From: Streptomyces pseudovenezuelae
GTDB taxonomy: Bacteria; Actinomycetota; Actinomycetes; Streptomycetales; Streptomycetaceae
Assembly (NCBI RefSeq): GCF_029892565.1
Contig: NZ_JARXVH010000026.1
Location: 35,925-99,924, forward strand
Reading direction: 5' to 3'
Length of the DNA stretch: 64,000 nt
Position 1 is the stretch's first letter, and every line of letters begins with the position of its first letter. Made by a program: the position numbers and the translations under genes. Below are positions 9,484 to 18,035 of the stretch, in pieces. A model generated the notes under the pieces. That model was not told the origin of the DNA. It ran no database searches and worked only from the letters and a program-made list of their open reading frames with translations.

Positions 9484-9627
9484 CTAACGCGTGGTGAAGG
9501 GACCGACCATGTGGGTGCCGTCGTCGTTCATGCGGAGTTGGGCGAGCAACTGCTCGGAGGGCAGGCCGGTAGGAGCGGCGATAGCGCGTAGTCGGCGGTG
9601 GGATCGACGGCAGGCCGCGCGGGCCAT
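9484..9627 (-). CDS. Possible small ORF or gene tail (47 residues)
   Basis: A minus-strand frame from ATG at 9627 encodes a peptide whose last part, APTGLPSEQLLAQLRMNDDG and THMVGPFTTR, has protein-like composition and high GC in third positions. It may be the tail of a lost gene. No family recognised and no good ribosome site. Confidence 0.3.
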   Translation of the reverse strand: MARAACRRSHRRLRAIAAPTGLPSEQLLAQLRMNDDGTHMVGPFTTR

Positions 9628-9714
9628 GGTTCGTCGCGCGTGTCATGACGCTCCTGCGCCCCATCTCCGTCAGCGCGGGCATTTCGGTGAGTTTTCACAC
9701 CGCTTCGACGTGGG

Positions 9715-10206
9715 TTAAAAGTGCGTGGCGATCCCGAAGACGCGGCGAAGTTGTGCCATGTCGCGCCGGTCGCGTTCCGTTGGTTGGTATCCCTGGTGGA
9801 AGTAGACCTGCTGCTCGGCGGACAAGCACGGGACGGGCGTCCCCTGGACGGCGCCCGTCACAAAGCAGGAGGAGGGGTAGGCGAAAGGACGTTGCGGTTC
9901 GGGGGATGTCTGCACTGCGGAGCCGTCACCACTGAAGACCAGCGGATGAAGGTCGATCTCCCGGCGGTCCGGAGCCTTCATGACGAATCGGATGGGCCTC
10001 CAGTTCAGACTCTCCCCGAAACCTGCCGCGGAGAGGGCCGCCAGCACGGCGGCTTCCTGGTCTCCCCGATGCATCAAGTCCAGGTCGCGATGGTCTCGGG
10101 TCTGCTCGCCGATCAGAGCGTCGATCCCCCATCCGCCACCCACCCAGACGTCGACCTCCGCCCGCTGCAACAGGGCCAAGACGAACAACACGTCATCAGC
10201 TGTCAT
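9715..10206 (-). CDS. Nucleotidyltransferase, lincosamide/aminoglycoside-adenylyltransferase type
   Basis: 163 residues. The signature WVGGGWGIDALIGEQTR followed by HRDLDLMH is the active-site region of the polymerase-beta-fold nucleotidyltransferases (LinA/AadB-like), where Gly-Gly-x-Gly and two Asp residues bind Mg-ATP. A third acidic motif is REIDLHPLV. Such proteins adenylylate aminoglycosides or lincosamides; many environmental members have unknown substrates. The frame is open much further upstream, but coding character starts at ATG 10206. It lies next to a tRNA-derived attachment scar, suggesting cargo of a former integrated element. Confidence 0.75.
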   Translation of the reverse strand: MTADDVLFVLALLQRAEVDVWVGGGWGIDALIGEQTRDHRDLDLMHRGDQEAAVLAALSAAGFGESLNWRPIRFVMKAPDRREIDLHPLVFSGDGSAVQTSPEPQRPFAYPSSCFVTGAVQGTPVPCLSAEQQVYFHQGYQPTERDRRDMAQLRRVFGIATHF

Positions 10207-10493
10207 CACCCGACGCAGGTTAGAAGCGTCGGCGTCGGGCAGCGAACGATTTCTCTCGGACAAAGCGGGGCAGGCCCCATCCAGGGCAGCTCTGCTGCGG
10301 TCGTCAGCCGTCCTGCTCGGCCCTGGCCCGGGTCTGGGCGAGGCGGAAGGAGTTGGTGCCGGTCTCGATGTTGAGGCCGCAAGGACAGGAACAGACCGGC
10401 AAGGGCTGCCGAGTCCCAACACGGACAACCGCATCTGACCTGTGAAAACGTCAAGGATGCACGTTGATCGGCAAAGACCGCCAAGTTCCCCCA

Positions 10494-10541
10494 AGGACTC
10501 GTAATCCGTCGGCCGTGGGTTCGAGTCCCACCCGCCCCACC
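10494..10541 (+). tRNA. 3' half of tRNA-Thr(CGT), probable att-site scar
   Basis: The sequence holds an anticodon arm with anticodon CGT at 10500-10502, a perfect T-arm (GTGGG/CCCAC around TTCGAGT) and an acceptor strand CCGCCCC-A-CC. No matching 5' acceptor strand (GGGGCGG) or D-arm occurs upstream. The anticodon stem keeps four of its five pairs and breaks at the outermost but one. The similarity therefore appears to start at the anticodon stem, as in attachment sites of actinobacterial integrative elements that use tRNA 3' halves. Confidence 0.6.
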
Positions 10542-10718
10542 TGTCGGCTGTCGCGCAACGCCGAACATCGAGGGCACCCACCACCCCACGAGGGCGACGA
10601 GCGGACGAACCACACCTATCTTTGTCCCGGACCGAGCATCCTGCACCGGCACCGACTACCCACCCCCTGCCGTGACCCAAGGTGGTGCCATGAGTGCCGT
10701 GCTGCTGATCACGAGAAG

Positions 10719-10750
10719 AGCCGGTCCGGAGCCCGAGTTCCGGACCGGCT
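10719..10750 (-). terminator. Terminator of the prpF-dctA operon
   Basis: Perfect 12-base stem AGCCGGTCCGGA with its complement around an 8-base loop, 12 bases beyond the stop of the symporter gene on the minus strand. Confidence 0.75.
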
Positions 10751-10761
10751 GTGTGGGTACG

Positions 10762-12195
10762 TCAGCCGACGGCCGGCACGGGGGCACGGTCCGTTCCGGC
10801 CGCTTCCTTGACGTCGGCGTCCCCGGCCTTCTCCCCCGGTGCGGGATCGGCGTGCGGCGCGGGGGTGTGATCGGCCTCGGGGCCGGAGGTGTACGGAATC
10901 TCACCGCGCAGGACGGCCCTGGCGCGGTCCTCATCCAGTTCCCCCTCCCACTTGGCTACCGCCAGGGTGGCGACGCCGTTGCCGACCACGCTGGTCAGGG
11001 CACGGGCCTCGGACATGAAGCGGTCGACGCCGAAGATGAGCGCCAGGGCGGCGACGGGGACGTGCGGAACGGCGCTGAGGGTGGCGGCCAGGGCGATGAA
11101 GCCGGAGCCGGTGACCCCGGCGGCGCCCTTGGAGGTGAGCAGCATGACGGCGAGCATCGACAGCTGCTGGGTGAGGCTGAGGTCGATGCCGAGGGCCTGG
11201 GCGAGGAAGACCGAGCCCATGGTCAGGTAGATCGCGGTGCCGTCGAGGTTGAAGGAGTATCCGGCGGGCAGCGTGATGCCCACGACCGGTTTGGAGGCGC
11301 CCGCGTGATGCAGTTTCGCCATCATGCGCGGCAGCACCGGCTCGCTGGACGACGTGCCGAGGACGATCAGCAACTCCTCCTTGATGTAGCGGAGGAAGGG
11401 AAGCAGACGCAGGCCGTTGATGCGCATGACCGTCCCGAGGACGACCAGGACGAAGAACAGGGCAGTGAGCCAGAAGGAGCCGACCAGCAGGAAAAGGTGG
11501 CGCAGGGTGTCCAGGCCGTAGTTGCCGATGGTGAAGGCCATGGAGCCGAAGGCGCCGATCGGGGCCAGCCGCATGATCCAGCGGATGAGCGTGAAAAGGA
11601 CCTTGGACAGCTTTTCGATGCCCTGGGTGATCCCCGCCCCCGCCTCGCCGGCGGCGTTCAGCCCGAAGCCGAACAGGACCGAGATCAGCAGCACCGGCAG
11701 GATCTCGTGGCCGGTCAGCGCGCTCGGCAGGGTGTCCGGAATGGTGGACAGAACGAATGCGGCGACACTCTCGTGGCTCTGGGTCGCCTCCGGCGGCAGG
11801 CCCTCGGTGGAGAGGGTGGAGACCTCGACGTGCAGTCCGACGCCGGGCTGGACGAGGTTGACGACGACCAGGCCGATCACCATGGCGACGGTCGTCAGCA
11901 CCTCGAAGTAGATCAGGGCCTTGAGACTGACGCGGCCCACGGCACGCGCGTTGCCCATGGAGGCGATGCCATGGACGACGGTACAGAAGATGACCGGTGC
12001 GATCATCATGCGTACGAGCGCGATGAAGCCGTCGCCCAAGGGTTTCAGGTCGGCTCCGAACGACGGCCACAGCCAGCCGACGGCAGCTCCGGCGAAGACA
12101 CCGATGAGGCACTGGATGTAGAGCAGGGACAGCAGTCGGCGGATGCGGCCGGGTGGAGCGGTGACGGTGCCCGGGGCGGCGTCGTTGCGGCTCAT
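10762..12195 (-). CDS. dctA: C4-dicarboxylate:cation symporter (DctA-type)
   Basis: 477 residues, dicarboxylate/amino-acid:cation symporter (DAACS) family, taking up succinate, fumarate, malate or related acids with protons or sodium. Family signatures are present in order: LVRMMIAPVIFCTVVHGIA (about 61), the serine-rich GTSSSEPVLPR (HP1, about 280), PAGYSFNLDGTAIYL (TM7, about 310) and SKGAAGVTGSGF (HP2, about 354). About eight membrane helices plus a polar C-terminal tail. ATG at 12195 overlaps the stop of the PrpF gene by ATGA, so the two are co-translated; its substrate is probably the acid handled by PrpF. Confidence 0.9.
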   Translation of the reverse strand: MSRNDAAPGTVTAPPGRIRRLLSLLYIQCLIGVFAGAAVGWLWPSFGADLKPLGDGFIALVRMMIAPVIFCTVVHGIASMGNARAVGRVSLKALIYFEVLTTVAMVIGLVVVNLVQPGVGLHVEVSTLSTEGLPPEATQSHESVAAFVLSTIPDTLPSALTGHEILPVLLISVLFGFGLNAAGEAGAGITQGIEKLSKVLFTLIRWIMRLAPIGAFGSMAFTIGNYGLDTLRHLFLLVGSFWLTALFFVLVVLGTVMRINGLRLLPFLRYIKEELLIVLGTSSSEPVLPRMMAKLHHAGASKPVVGITLPAGYSFNLDGTAIYLTMGSVFLAQALGIDLSLTQQLSMLAVMLLTSKGAAGVTGSGFIALAATLSAVPHVPVAALALIFGVDRFMSEARALTSVVGNGVATLAVAKWEGELDEDRARAVLRGEIPYTSGPEADHTPAPHADPAPGEKAGDADVKEAAGTDRAPVPAVG

Positions 12196-13310
12196 GCGGG
12201 GCGTCCTTCCAGGACGGGAACGAGGAGTTCGGCTCGGGCGATGCGGCGGGCGGCGCGGTGCAGCAGCACCGTGGGGGACGCGCCCTGCGCTGCGGGGACG
12301 GCTCGGGCGGTGATGACACCGGCCGGGGTGCCCAGGCGCAGCGTGCCGTCGGCGGTCTGCCGGGCGACGCGGTGGGCGAGGGTGCCGGGGGTCGCGGCTG
12401 CGGTGGCCAGCGCGACGGCCGAGGTGAGACCGATCGCCGGGTGGGGGGCGTGCATCGAGACCATGCGGACGGCCAGGTCGTAGTCGTCCGGTCCGACCGG
12501 GGTGCCGTCGGTGGTGCGGTAGGCGGCAGGGCGGGCGACGACGCCGACCTTCGGCACGGCGTGGCTGACGGGATCGTTCTCCTTGGCCAGGCCCATGGCA
12601 AGGGCGGCCTGACGGCGCAGCGTGGTGAGCGTGGGCACTGCCGCGGCGAACTCGGCCAGGGACTCGGTGCCCTGCAGGCCGAAGGCCTTGGCCTCGAACA
12701 GCGCGGCCGGGGCGCCGGCGTCGACCAGAGACACCTCGATCCCGCCAACCGGGCCGGTCAGGGTGTCCACGGCGTGGCCGGTCGGCAGGGTGCGACCCGT
12801 GGTCGAACCCGCCGGGTCCTCGAAACCGAGCAGGACCGGAACCCCGAGCGCGGCGGTGCCGGGCACCGCGGCCGTGCCCTCGTCGAAGGCCATCCGCCCG
12901 GGAGTGGGGATGGTGCCGGTGAGGCGGGCGCGGGTGTTGACATTGAGCATCCGCACCGTGGTGGAGTCCGACGTGATCGGCACCAGGCCGTTATGGACGG
13001 CGTACAGGGCGACGGCGGTCGCGCAGTTGCCGCAGTTGCTGGCCCATTCCACGCGCTCGTCGCCGATGCCGACCTGCGCGAAGGCGTACTCGACGTCGAT
13101 GCCCGGTTTCGTCGAGGTCCGGACGATCGCCGCCTTGGAGGTGGTCGAGGAGGCACCGCCGACACCGTCGATCTGGCGCGGGTCGGCGGCGTTGTAGGCG
13201 GCCAGCAGCAGGGTGTCGGCGTCCACGCCGGTCGCCACCACGTCATGGTGGTCAAAGATCCAGCACTTGCTGGTTCCTCCGCGGATCATCTCGCCCTGCA
13301 GACGCAACAC
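12192..13310 (-). CDS. PrpF-family isomerase (4-oxalomesaconate tautomerase-like)
   Basis: 372 residues of the PrpF fold (two diaminopimelate-epimerase-like halves), which moves a double bond in tricarboxylic or oxo-acids such as methylaconitate or 4-oxalomesaconate. Characteristic GEMIRGGTSK at the N-terminus, VGGASSTTSKAA (about 75), NCGNCATAV (about 110) with the catalytic-site Cys, and HAPHPAIGLT near 310. GTG at 13310 is chosen because GGAG lies 6 bases upstream and homologues begin there; the frame extends further to 13406. First gene of the operon with dctA, divergent from a LysR gene. The true substrate is not shown by sequence. Confidence 0.85.
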   Translation of the reverse strand: MLRLQGEMIRGGTSKCWIFDHHDVVATGVDADTLLLAAYNAADPRQIDGVGGASSTTSKAAIVRTSTKPGIDVEYAFAQVGIGDERVEWASNCGNCATAVALYAVHNGLVPITSDSTTVRMLNVNTRARLTGTIPTPGRMAFDEGTAAVPGTAALGVPVLLGFEDPAGSTTGRTLPTGHAVDTLTGPVGGIEVSLVDAGAPAALFEAKAFGLQGTESLAEFAAAVPTLTTLRRQAALAMGLAKENDPVSHAVPKVGVVARPAAYRTTDGTPVGPDDYDLAVRMVSMHAPHPAIGLTSAVALATAAATPGTLAHRVARQTADGTLRLGTPAGVITARAVPAAQGASPTVLLHRAARRIARAELLVPVLEGRPA

Positions 13311-13439
13311 AACGGTCTCCTCGTGGAAACCCCGACGGCACTTCCGTGCGGGGTGCGATCCACAGTGGGCGCGCGAAGCGTGAAGTACAATCTCGGAAAT
13401 CTGCACGGGTATTAAGGTGAAGTTAACGCTGGAGGTGAC
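13311..13439. promoter_or_regulatory. Divergent prpF/lysR promoter region
   Basis: 129 bases between the isomerase and the LysR gene. It contains two direct GTGAAGT copies (near 13379 and 13418) and an AT-richer stretch (TACAATCTCGGAAATC, GTATTAAGGTGAAGTTAACG), unusual for this GC content. LysR proteins normally bind such divergent regions and autoregulate. Confidence 0.5.
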
Positions 13440-13442
13440 GTG

Positions 13443-14351
13443 ATGCTCGACGTCCGGCGCATCCTGCTCTTCACCGAGGTCGCCCGCCGGGGCTCGGTCA
13501 CCGCGACCGCACGAGCCCTCAACTACACTCCGTCAGCGGTGTCCCAGCAGGTCAGCCGCCTGGAAGCAGAAGCCGGGCAGCCCCTGCTGGAGCGCCACGC
13601 GCGGGGCGTCACGCTCACCGATGCGGGTCGCGCGCTGGCCGAACGCGGGGAGCGGATCGAGCGCGAACTGACGGCCGCGGAGAACGAGCTGGCCGACTTC
13701 GCGGGACTGCGCGCGGGCACCCTCCGGGTCGGCACCTTCCCCACCGTCGGAGCCTCCCTCCTCCCGCGGGCCGTGATCGCCTTCCGGGAAGCGCATCCGG
13801 ACGTACGGCTGACCGTGCGCAGCGCCCGCATCGCGGGCCTGTGGGCGATGCTGGAGAACCGGGAGGTCGAGATGTCCCTGATGTGGGACTACGACTGGAA
13901 CCGCATCGATCGCGAAGACATCGTGGTCACCTCACTCGCCGACGACCCCCCGGCGCTCCTCGTCAGCAACGGCCACCCGCTCGCCGGCCAGCCCTTGGCT
14001 ACCCTCGCCGACTTCGCGAACGACTCCTGGATCACCCGTGCCGACCACCACCCGGTGGCCGAGGCTCTCGCCCGCAGTTGCCGCGCAGCCGGGTTCGAGC
14101 CGCAGATCGCCTACGAGGCCCACGATTACCAGGAGGCCCAGGCCATGGTCGCCGCCGGCATCGGCGTCGCCCTCGCCCCCACCCTCGCCCTGGAAGGCAT
14201 CCGAGGCGGCGTCAGCGTCCTGCCGCTCCAACCCCCTGCCCCGGTGCGCCGCATCCTCCTCGTCCGCATGAGCGACCACGCCCTGACCCCTGCCGCCCAG
14301 GCCTTCGCGGGCTTCCTGCGCGACAGCGCGGCGGTCGGCGCGCCGTCCTGA
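13443..14351 (+). CDS. LysR-family transcriptional regulator
   Basis: 302 residues. Winged HTH at the N-terminus (FTEVARRGSVTATARALNYTPSAVSQQVSRLE, about residues 10-42), then the substrate-binding domain beginning LRVGTFPTVGASLLP. GGAGGTGA precedes GTG 13440 and ATG 13443; the ATG fits the Shine-Dalgarno better. Divergent from prpF-dctA, so it is the likely regulator of acid uptake and isomerisation, with the acid or its product as inducer. Confidence 0.88.
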   Translation: MLDVRRILLFTEVARRGSVTATARALNYTPSAVSQQVSRLEAEAGQPLLERHARGVTLTDAGRALAERGERIERELTAAENELADFAGLRAGTLRVGTFPTVGASLLPRAVIAFREAHPDVRLTVRSARIAGLWAMLENREVEMSLMWDYDWNRIDREDIVVTSLADDPPALLVSNGHPLAGQPLATLADFANDSWITRADHHPVAEALARSCRAAGFEPQIAYEAHDYQEAQAMVAAGIGVALAPTLALEGIRGGVSVLPLQPPAPVRRILLVRMSDHALTPAAQAFAGFLRDSAAVGAPS

Positions 14352-14689
14352 CATGACATGCCGGGCTGTACGTCCACCAGGGAAAGGGTCCCACCCGCCG
14401 ACGTCATCGCCGAGATGACCACGTTGGTGACCCGCCATGACGGCCCGCCACCCAGCGATCGGCCCCTACCTTCCCCGATAGGAGAACTGGGGAGTAGGGA
14501 AGTTCGGGCAGGTTGGGCCGGATGTGTCGACTCCGAGTGCGCTCAGCTCGGCGATGAGGCGTTGCTGCCGTCGTTTGGCCCGGTGGGGGTCCTGTTGCCA
14601 GTGGTTTGGCTCCGAGGCCCTGGTAGCGGTCCGCCCCGGGAGCGACCGAGTCCCGCGTCGGGACGATGCAGCCGGGGCGTGCGTCTTTT

Positions 14690-15057
14690 CCCGGCACCCG
14701 CGGCGCCGTCTTACGGGCCCCGGCGGCGTGCTGGTGGGCCCGGCAGGAGGTCGAATCGACGCTCACCATCGACCAGTCGATCCGGCCTTCCGTGTCGGCG
14801 TCGGCCAGGACGGCCGCGAAGATCCTGTCCCACATGCCATCCGCCGACCAGCGTCGATGCCGCTCGTACACGGTCTTCCACGGACCGAAACGCGCAGGCA
14901 GATCCCGCCACGGCACTCCGGTGCGCAGCCGATACAGGATGCCGTTGATGACCTTGCGGTGGCTGACCCAACGGCCGCCACGCTGCCCGGACTTCGGCAG
15001 ATGCAGCTTCAGCCGGGCCCACTCCACGTGCGTTAAATCACCCCGCTCCATGGCCAT
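14690..15057 (-). pseudogene. IS5-family transposase, N-terminal fragment
   Basis: From ATG 15057 the minus strand reads a typical IS5/IS427-type DUF4096 start (LTHVEWARLKLHLP, RKVINGILYRLRTGVPWRDLP, FGPWKTVYERHRRWSADGMWDRI) and the first catalytic block VDSTSCRAHQHAAGARK. After about residue 120 the similarity stops. Further downstream another frame reads HWQQDPHRAKRRQQRLIAELSALGV, which does not belong to the transposase. The second and third DDE residues are missing, so it is dead. Confidence 0.7.
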
Positions 15058-15104
15058 GCCAACGACCCGAGACCAAGACGGTCACAAGATCCGTCGGACA
15101 AACC

Positions 15105-16190
15105 CTAGGGATGGATACCGGAGGGCCCGAGCACGCCGTAGTCGGCACGTAGCGATTCGAGCATGGCGAAGGCGTTGTCGGTCGTGTAGACGTCGGCCCC
15201 GGCCAGCATTCCGGTGTACTTGGCGGTGACGGGAAGGGCCGCCTGCTGGGCAATGGCGTCGAGGTAGGTTTTGAAGATCGCCCAGGCATTCCCCGAGGGC
15301 CCGTACCTGTCGAAGAACGGGGTGGGGTCCAGGGAATCGTAGGTGGCCCGGGTGCTCGCGTCGAGGTCGGCGACGTACTGCTGCTGCAGGGCGGCGTCGG
15401 AGCGGACGCCGAGGCGGCCTACGTGGCCGCCTACCAGGGTCTTCCACGGGTAGCGCATCGCCTCGTCGTGCGCGGTCACCCAGCCGCGGATGTTTTGGGA
15501 GACGGCCAAGCCGGTGAACGGCACCCAGCCGGGATAGAACACGTCCACAACCATCAGTGTTTCCTGGTCGGGCGCGTGGATGAAGATGTTGTCGTACGTG
15601 TGGTTGGGACCGTGATAGGCGAGTTCGAGGCGCTCGCCACCGACTCGCAAGGTGTAGCGATCGTCGAAGGTCACCGTCGGCGCCGGCCGGTTGGGGTCCG
15701 CGTCGATGAGCAGCAGGCGACGGGTCTCGGTGTGGCCGATGCGGACGACATCCTTGCCCAGGACGGCGGAGGCCGCGATGTGATCGGCGTGGGAGTGGGA
15801 GTAGACCTGGTGAGTCACCTTGCTGGGTCGGCCGTTGGCCCTGGTGACGTCGTCGATGGCGCGCAGCAGGTTGCGGCCGATGCTCGGCGGTGCGTCGACG
15901 AGTACGACCCCGTCGCGTGTGCTCAGGAACATGGACTGGTAGTAGGAGTCGGTGACCCAGTACAGGTTGCCCTTGATGCGGCCGACGAAATAGCCGTCGG
16001 CGTTGAGCGCGGGTCCCAGCGCGCTCCTCGGCACCGGCGCGAACTCGGGCAGGTCGGAAGCCTCCGCCGCGGCGGCGGTGCCCGGCAGTGTGCCGCCGAT
16101 CAAAGTGGCTGCGGCGGGTACTGCGGCGGCGGCCAGCGTCCGCTTGAGGAATGCGCGGCGGGCGGCGGACTGCTGTGACTTCGTTGTCAA
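15105..16190 (-). CDS. Tat-exported metallo-beta-lactamase-fold hydrolase
   Basis: 361 residues. The N-terminus KSQQSAARRAFLKRTLAAAAVPAAATL is a twin-arginine signal (RRAFLK) with an Ala-rich core and an AAAA cleavage region, so the enzyme is exported folded. The MBL fold follows: VVLVDAPPSIG, the metal motif SHSHADHI (HxHxDH, about residue 150), NHTYDNIFIH and VVDVFYPG. Distant to class B lactamases and closest in style to QsdA/arylsulfatase-like hydrolases; substrate unknown. TTG at 16190 is chosen because AAGGAG lies just upstream and it places the Tat motif at the start. Single gene between IS remnants. Confidence 0.8.
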   Translation of the reverse strand: MTTKSQQSAARRAFLKRTLAAAAVPAAATLIGGTLPGTAAAAEASDLPEFAPVPRSALGPALNADGYFVGRIKGNLYWVTDSYYQSMFLSTRDGVVLVDAPPSIGRNLLRAIDDVTRANGRPSKVTHQVYSHSHADHIAASAVLGKDVVRIGHTETRRLLLIDADPNRPAPTVTFDDRYTLRVGGERLELAYHGPNHTYDNIFIHAPDQETLMVVDVFYPGWVPFTGLAVSQNIRGWVTAHDEAMRYPWKTLVGGHVGRLGVRSDAALQQQYVADLDASTRATYDSLDPTPFFDRYGPSGNAWAIFKTYLDAIAQQAALPVTAKYTGMLAGADVYTTDNAFAMLESLRADYGVLGPSGIHP

Positions 16191-16462
16191 CGCCTTGCTC
16201 CTTTGCGAGATGTGTGTGGGTTGCCCTGGGAAAGAGGCCAGTCGTACCGGGCAGCCTGCGGATACCGAGAAGGCGGCTTCGTGGCGACGATGTGTCATGC
16301 ATGCTGCCGCCGGACGGCTGAGTGTGCGGCTGGTCCGGTCGGTCAAGGGCGCCTTCGGCGGCGCTACGCGCTGGCCTCTCGGCCACCCTGGACAGGCCTG
16401 AACGAAGGTCTGGCTATCGGGCGGCCCGGGAACCTCTGGCACCCTGGGATCCCGACGCACGG

Positions 16463-16657
16463 TCACCGTCCCCCTGGTCCATTACGTGACGTTCCGGGTG
16501 GGGAATTGGCTGACCGTCCACACCACGGCGCTGAGGGCGGCGTTCGGTTGGTTCTGCCGGCGACGAACGGCCGCTGGGCGAACTCCTGTTGCGTGGGTGT
16601 GGTCCCGCCGGGGGCGGAGGGCTGAGGGCCGTAAGGTCGGTGGTACGGGGTGGTCAT
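16463..16657 (-). CDS. Short Pro-rich ORF coupled to the reductase
   Basis: A 64-residue frame (MTTPYHRPYGPQPSAPGGTTPTQQ...) starts with an ATG overlapping the reductase stop (ATGA). The start looks like the Pro/Gln-rich N-terminus of a Streptomyces membrane or secreted protein, but no such domain follows, so it may be the truncated beginning of a lost gene. The rest of the gap up to 16190 holds nothing recognised. Confidence 0.35.
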   Translation of the reverse strand: MTTPYHRPYGPQPSAPGGTTPTQQEFAQRPFVAGRTNRTPPSAPWCGRSANSPPGTSRNGPGGR

Positions 16658-17253
16658 CCCTCTCGGATGGCGTGCAGACCGGTCAGCGGCCCTCCGTCCA
16701 CTTGCATGAGGCGGCCCATCACCAGCGGGCCGAGGTCGACGGGAGCGAATCCGAAGCCCTCGACGACGGAGCGGAAGACGCTCTTGGCGTCCTGGTCGTC
16801 GCCGGCGTAGAAGAGGATCCGGCGGCCGGTTTCGGTGACGGGGTCCGCTGCGACGTAGCGGCCGTACATATTGTCGAAGGCCTTGATGACATGTGCCCCG
16901 GGGATCAGCGAGGCGACCAGTTCGCTTCCACCGATGTCGAGGTGCTCTGCGACAAACGAGGGGGTGAGCTTGATCCACTGGTTCGTTGCGTCGATGACGA
17001 TCCGCCCCTCCCTGGCCGGCAGGTGGCGCACCGCCTCGCGGACCTTCGACCAGGGGACCGCGAGGACGACGATGTCCGCGGCACCGGCCTCGGCCACACT
17101 GCCGGCCGAGGCGCGAGGACCAAAGCCGGCCACGACGTCACCCAGCGTCTCGGGGCCGCGGCTGTTGCTGAAAATCACGTCATGTCCGGCCTTCACGACG
17201 TGACCGGCGATGGCGCGGGACAGCGTTCCCGCACCGATCATCCCGAACTTCAT
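16654..17253 (-). CDS. NADP/F420-type reductase (NAD(P)-binding, FNO-like)
   Basis: 199 residues. Rossmann start MKFGMIGAGTLSRAIAGHVVKAGHDV with GxGxxS, then a specificity loop FSNSRGPETL as in NADPH-binding F420:NADP oxidoreductase-like proteins, VVLAVPWSKV, IVIDATNQW and KAFDNMYG. Family members transfer hydride between NADP and F420 or act on small carbonyls. Divergent from a MarR gene with a palindromic operator in between, so MarR-controlled redox or stress response is inferred. Confidence 0.85.
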   Translation of the reverse strand: MKFGMIGAGTLSRAIAGHVVKAGHDVIFSNSRGPETLGDVVAGFGPRASAGSVAEAGAADIVVLAVPWSKVREAVRHLPAREGRIVIDATNQWIKLTPSFVAEHLDIGGSELVASLIPGAHVIKAFDNMYGRYVAADPVTETGRRILFYAGDDQDAKSVFRSVVEGFGFAPVDLGPLVMGRLMQVDGGPLTGLHAIREG

Positions 17254-17420
17254 CGGTGTGCTCCTTCACTGCTGTGGGCTCGCACGATCGGCCGCCCTCC
17301 GGGCGATGACCGCGGCGATGGTGCCTGCGTGTCAGGGGACGTACTGCGGTGCAGCCGACCAGTACCGGGGCCGGGCCGCCGACCAAGCCGTCGGCGGGGC
17401 GCGGCCCTCTCCGCCGACGC

Positions 17421-17464
17421 GGTTGAGGACTCAACAATAACTCCATTTGGTTGAGTACTCAACC
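17421..17464. promoter_or_regulatory. Two MarR-type palindromic operators
   Basis: GGTTGAGTACTCAACC at 17449-17464 is a perfect 16-base palindrome. GGTTGAGGACTCAAC at 17421-17435 is a near copy, 28 bases upstream start to start. The downstream site lies 19 bases before the marR start codon. Spacing and symmetry fit two MarR dimers repressing both divergent promoters. Confidence 0.75.
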
Positions 17465-17482
17465 TCCAGCTAGAGTGGGCGC

Positions 17483-17974
17483 ATGTCAACGGATCCGAAG
17501 TGGCTCGACGCCCGCGAGGACCACGCCTGGCGGACCTTCGTGCACGCGCACCACCAGCTTCGTGTCCGCCTGCAGCGGCGCCTCCTCCAGGACTCCGCAC
17601 TGAGTGAGGCCGACTACGAGATCCTGGCCGTACTGTCGGAGCATCCCGAGGAGTGCTTGCCCGCGCGAGACCTGTGCGACCTGCTTCTCTGGGAGAAGAG
17701 CCGTCTCTCCCATCAGGTTCGGGGCATGCAGCAGCGCGGACTGGTCGCCCGCGAGGCCAACCCGGCCGACGCCCGTAGCACCCTCGTCCGCCTGCTGCCT
17801 GCCGGGCGCCGGGCGATCGAGGAAGCGGCACCCCAGCACGTGGACAATGTGCGCCGGTACTTCATCGATCTGCTCGCCCCTGACGAGCTCGACACCCTTG
17901 CCGCCATCCACGAACGCATCCTCCGCCGGCTTGTCGACGAAGCCGCCCAAGATGACGGCACCGCCGAAAGCTGA
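17483..17974 (+). CDS. MarR-family regulator
   Basis: 163 residues, winged HTH. N-terminal dimerisation helix, recognition region DYEILAVLSEHPEECLPARDLCDLL, the second helix WEKSRLSHQVRGMQQRGLVAREANPADARSTLVRLLPAG with the wing containing DAR, and a C-terminal helix for the dimer. Single-domain repressor, probably released by a small phenolic or oxidant ligand. Likely target is the divergent reductase and itself via the two palindromes upstream. Confidence 0.9.
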   Translation: MSTDPKWLDAREDHAWRTFVHAHHQLRVRLQRRLLQDSALSEADYEILAVLSEHPEECLPARDLCDLLLWEKSRLSHQVRGMQQRGLVAREANPADARSTLVRLLPAGRRAIEEAAPQHVDNVRRYFIDLLAPDELDTLAAIHERILRRLVDEAAQDDGTAES

Positions 17975-18035
17975 GCGGCCGCCGGGCGACCCGATGGACA
18001 CCTGCCACCGGGCAATGACCCGGAATCTTGGACAC

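Noticed and set aside
10455..10545. Complete tRNA-Thr gene
   Set aside because: No D-arm and no 5' acceptor strand pairing with CCGCCCC; only the 3' half is present.
10672..12483. 603-codon plus-strand frame opposite the dctA gene
   Set aside because: Asp/Gly/Gln-rich antisense reading of membrane-protein codons; no motif.
12258..13415. 385-codon plus-strand frame opposite the PrpF gene
   Set aside because: Gly/Arg-rich shadow without domain; the PrpF frame has clear family motifs.
15423..16178. Plus-strand frame opposite the Tat-exported hydrolase
   Set aside because: Shadow; the minus strand has the metal ligands and signal peptide.
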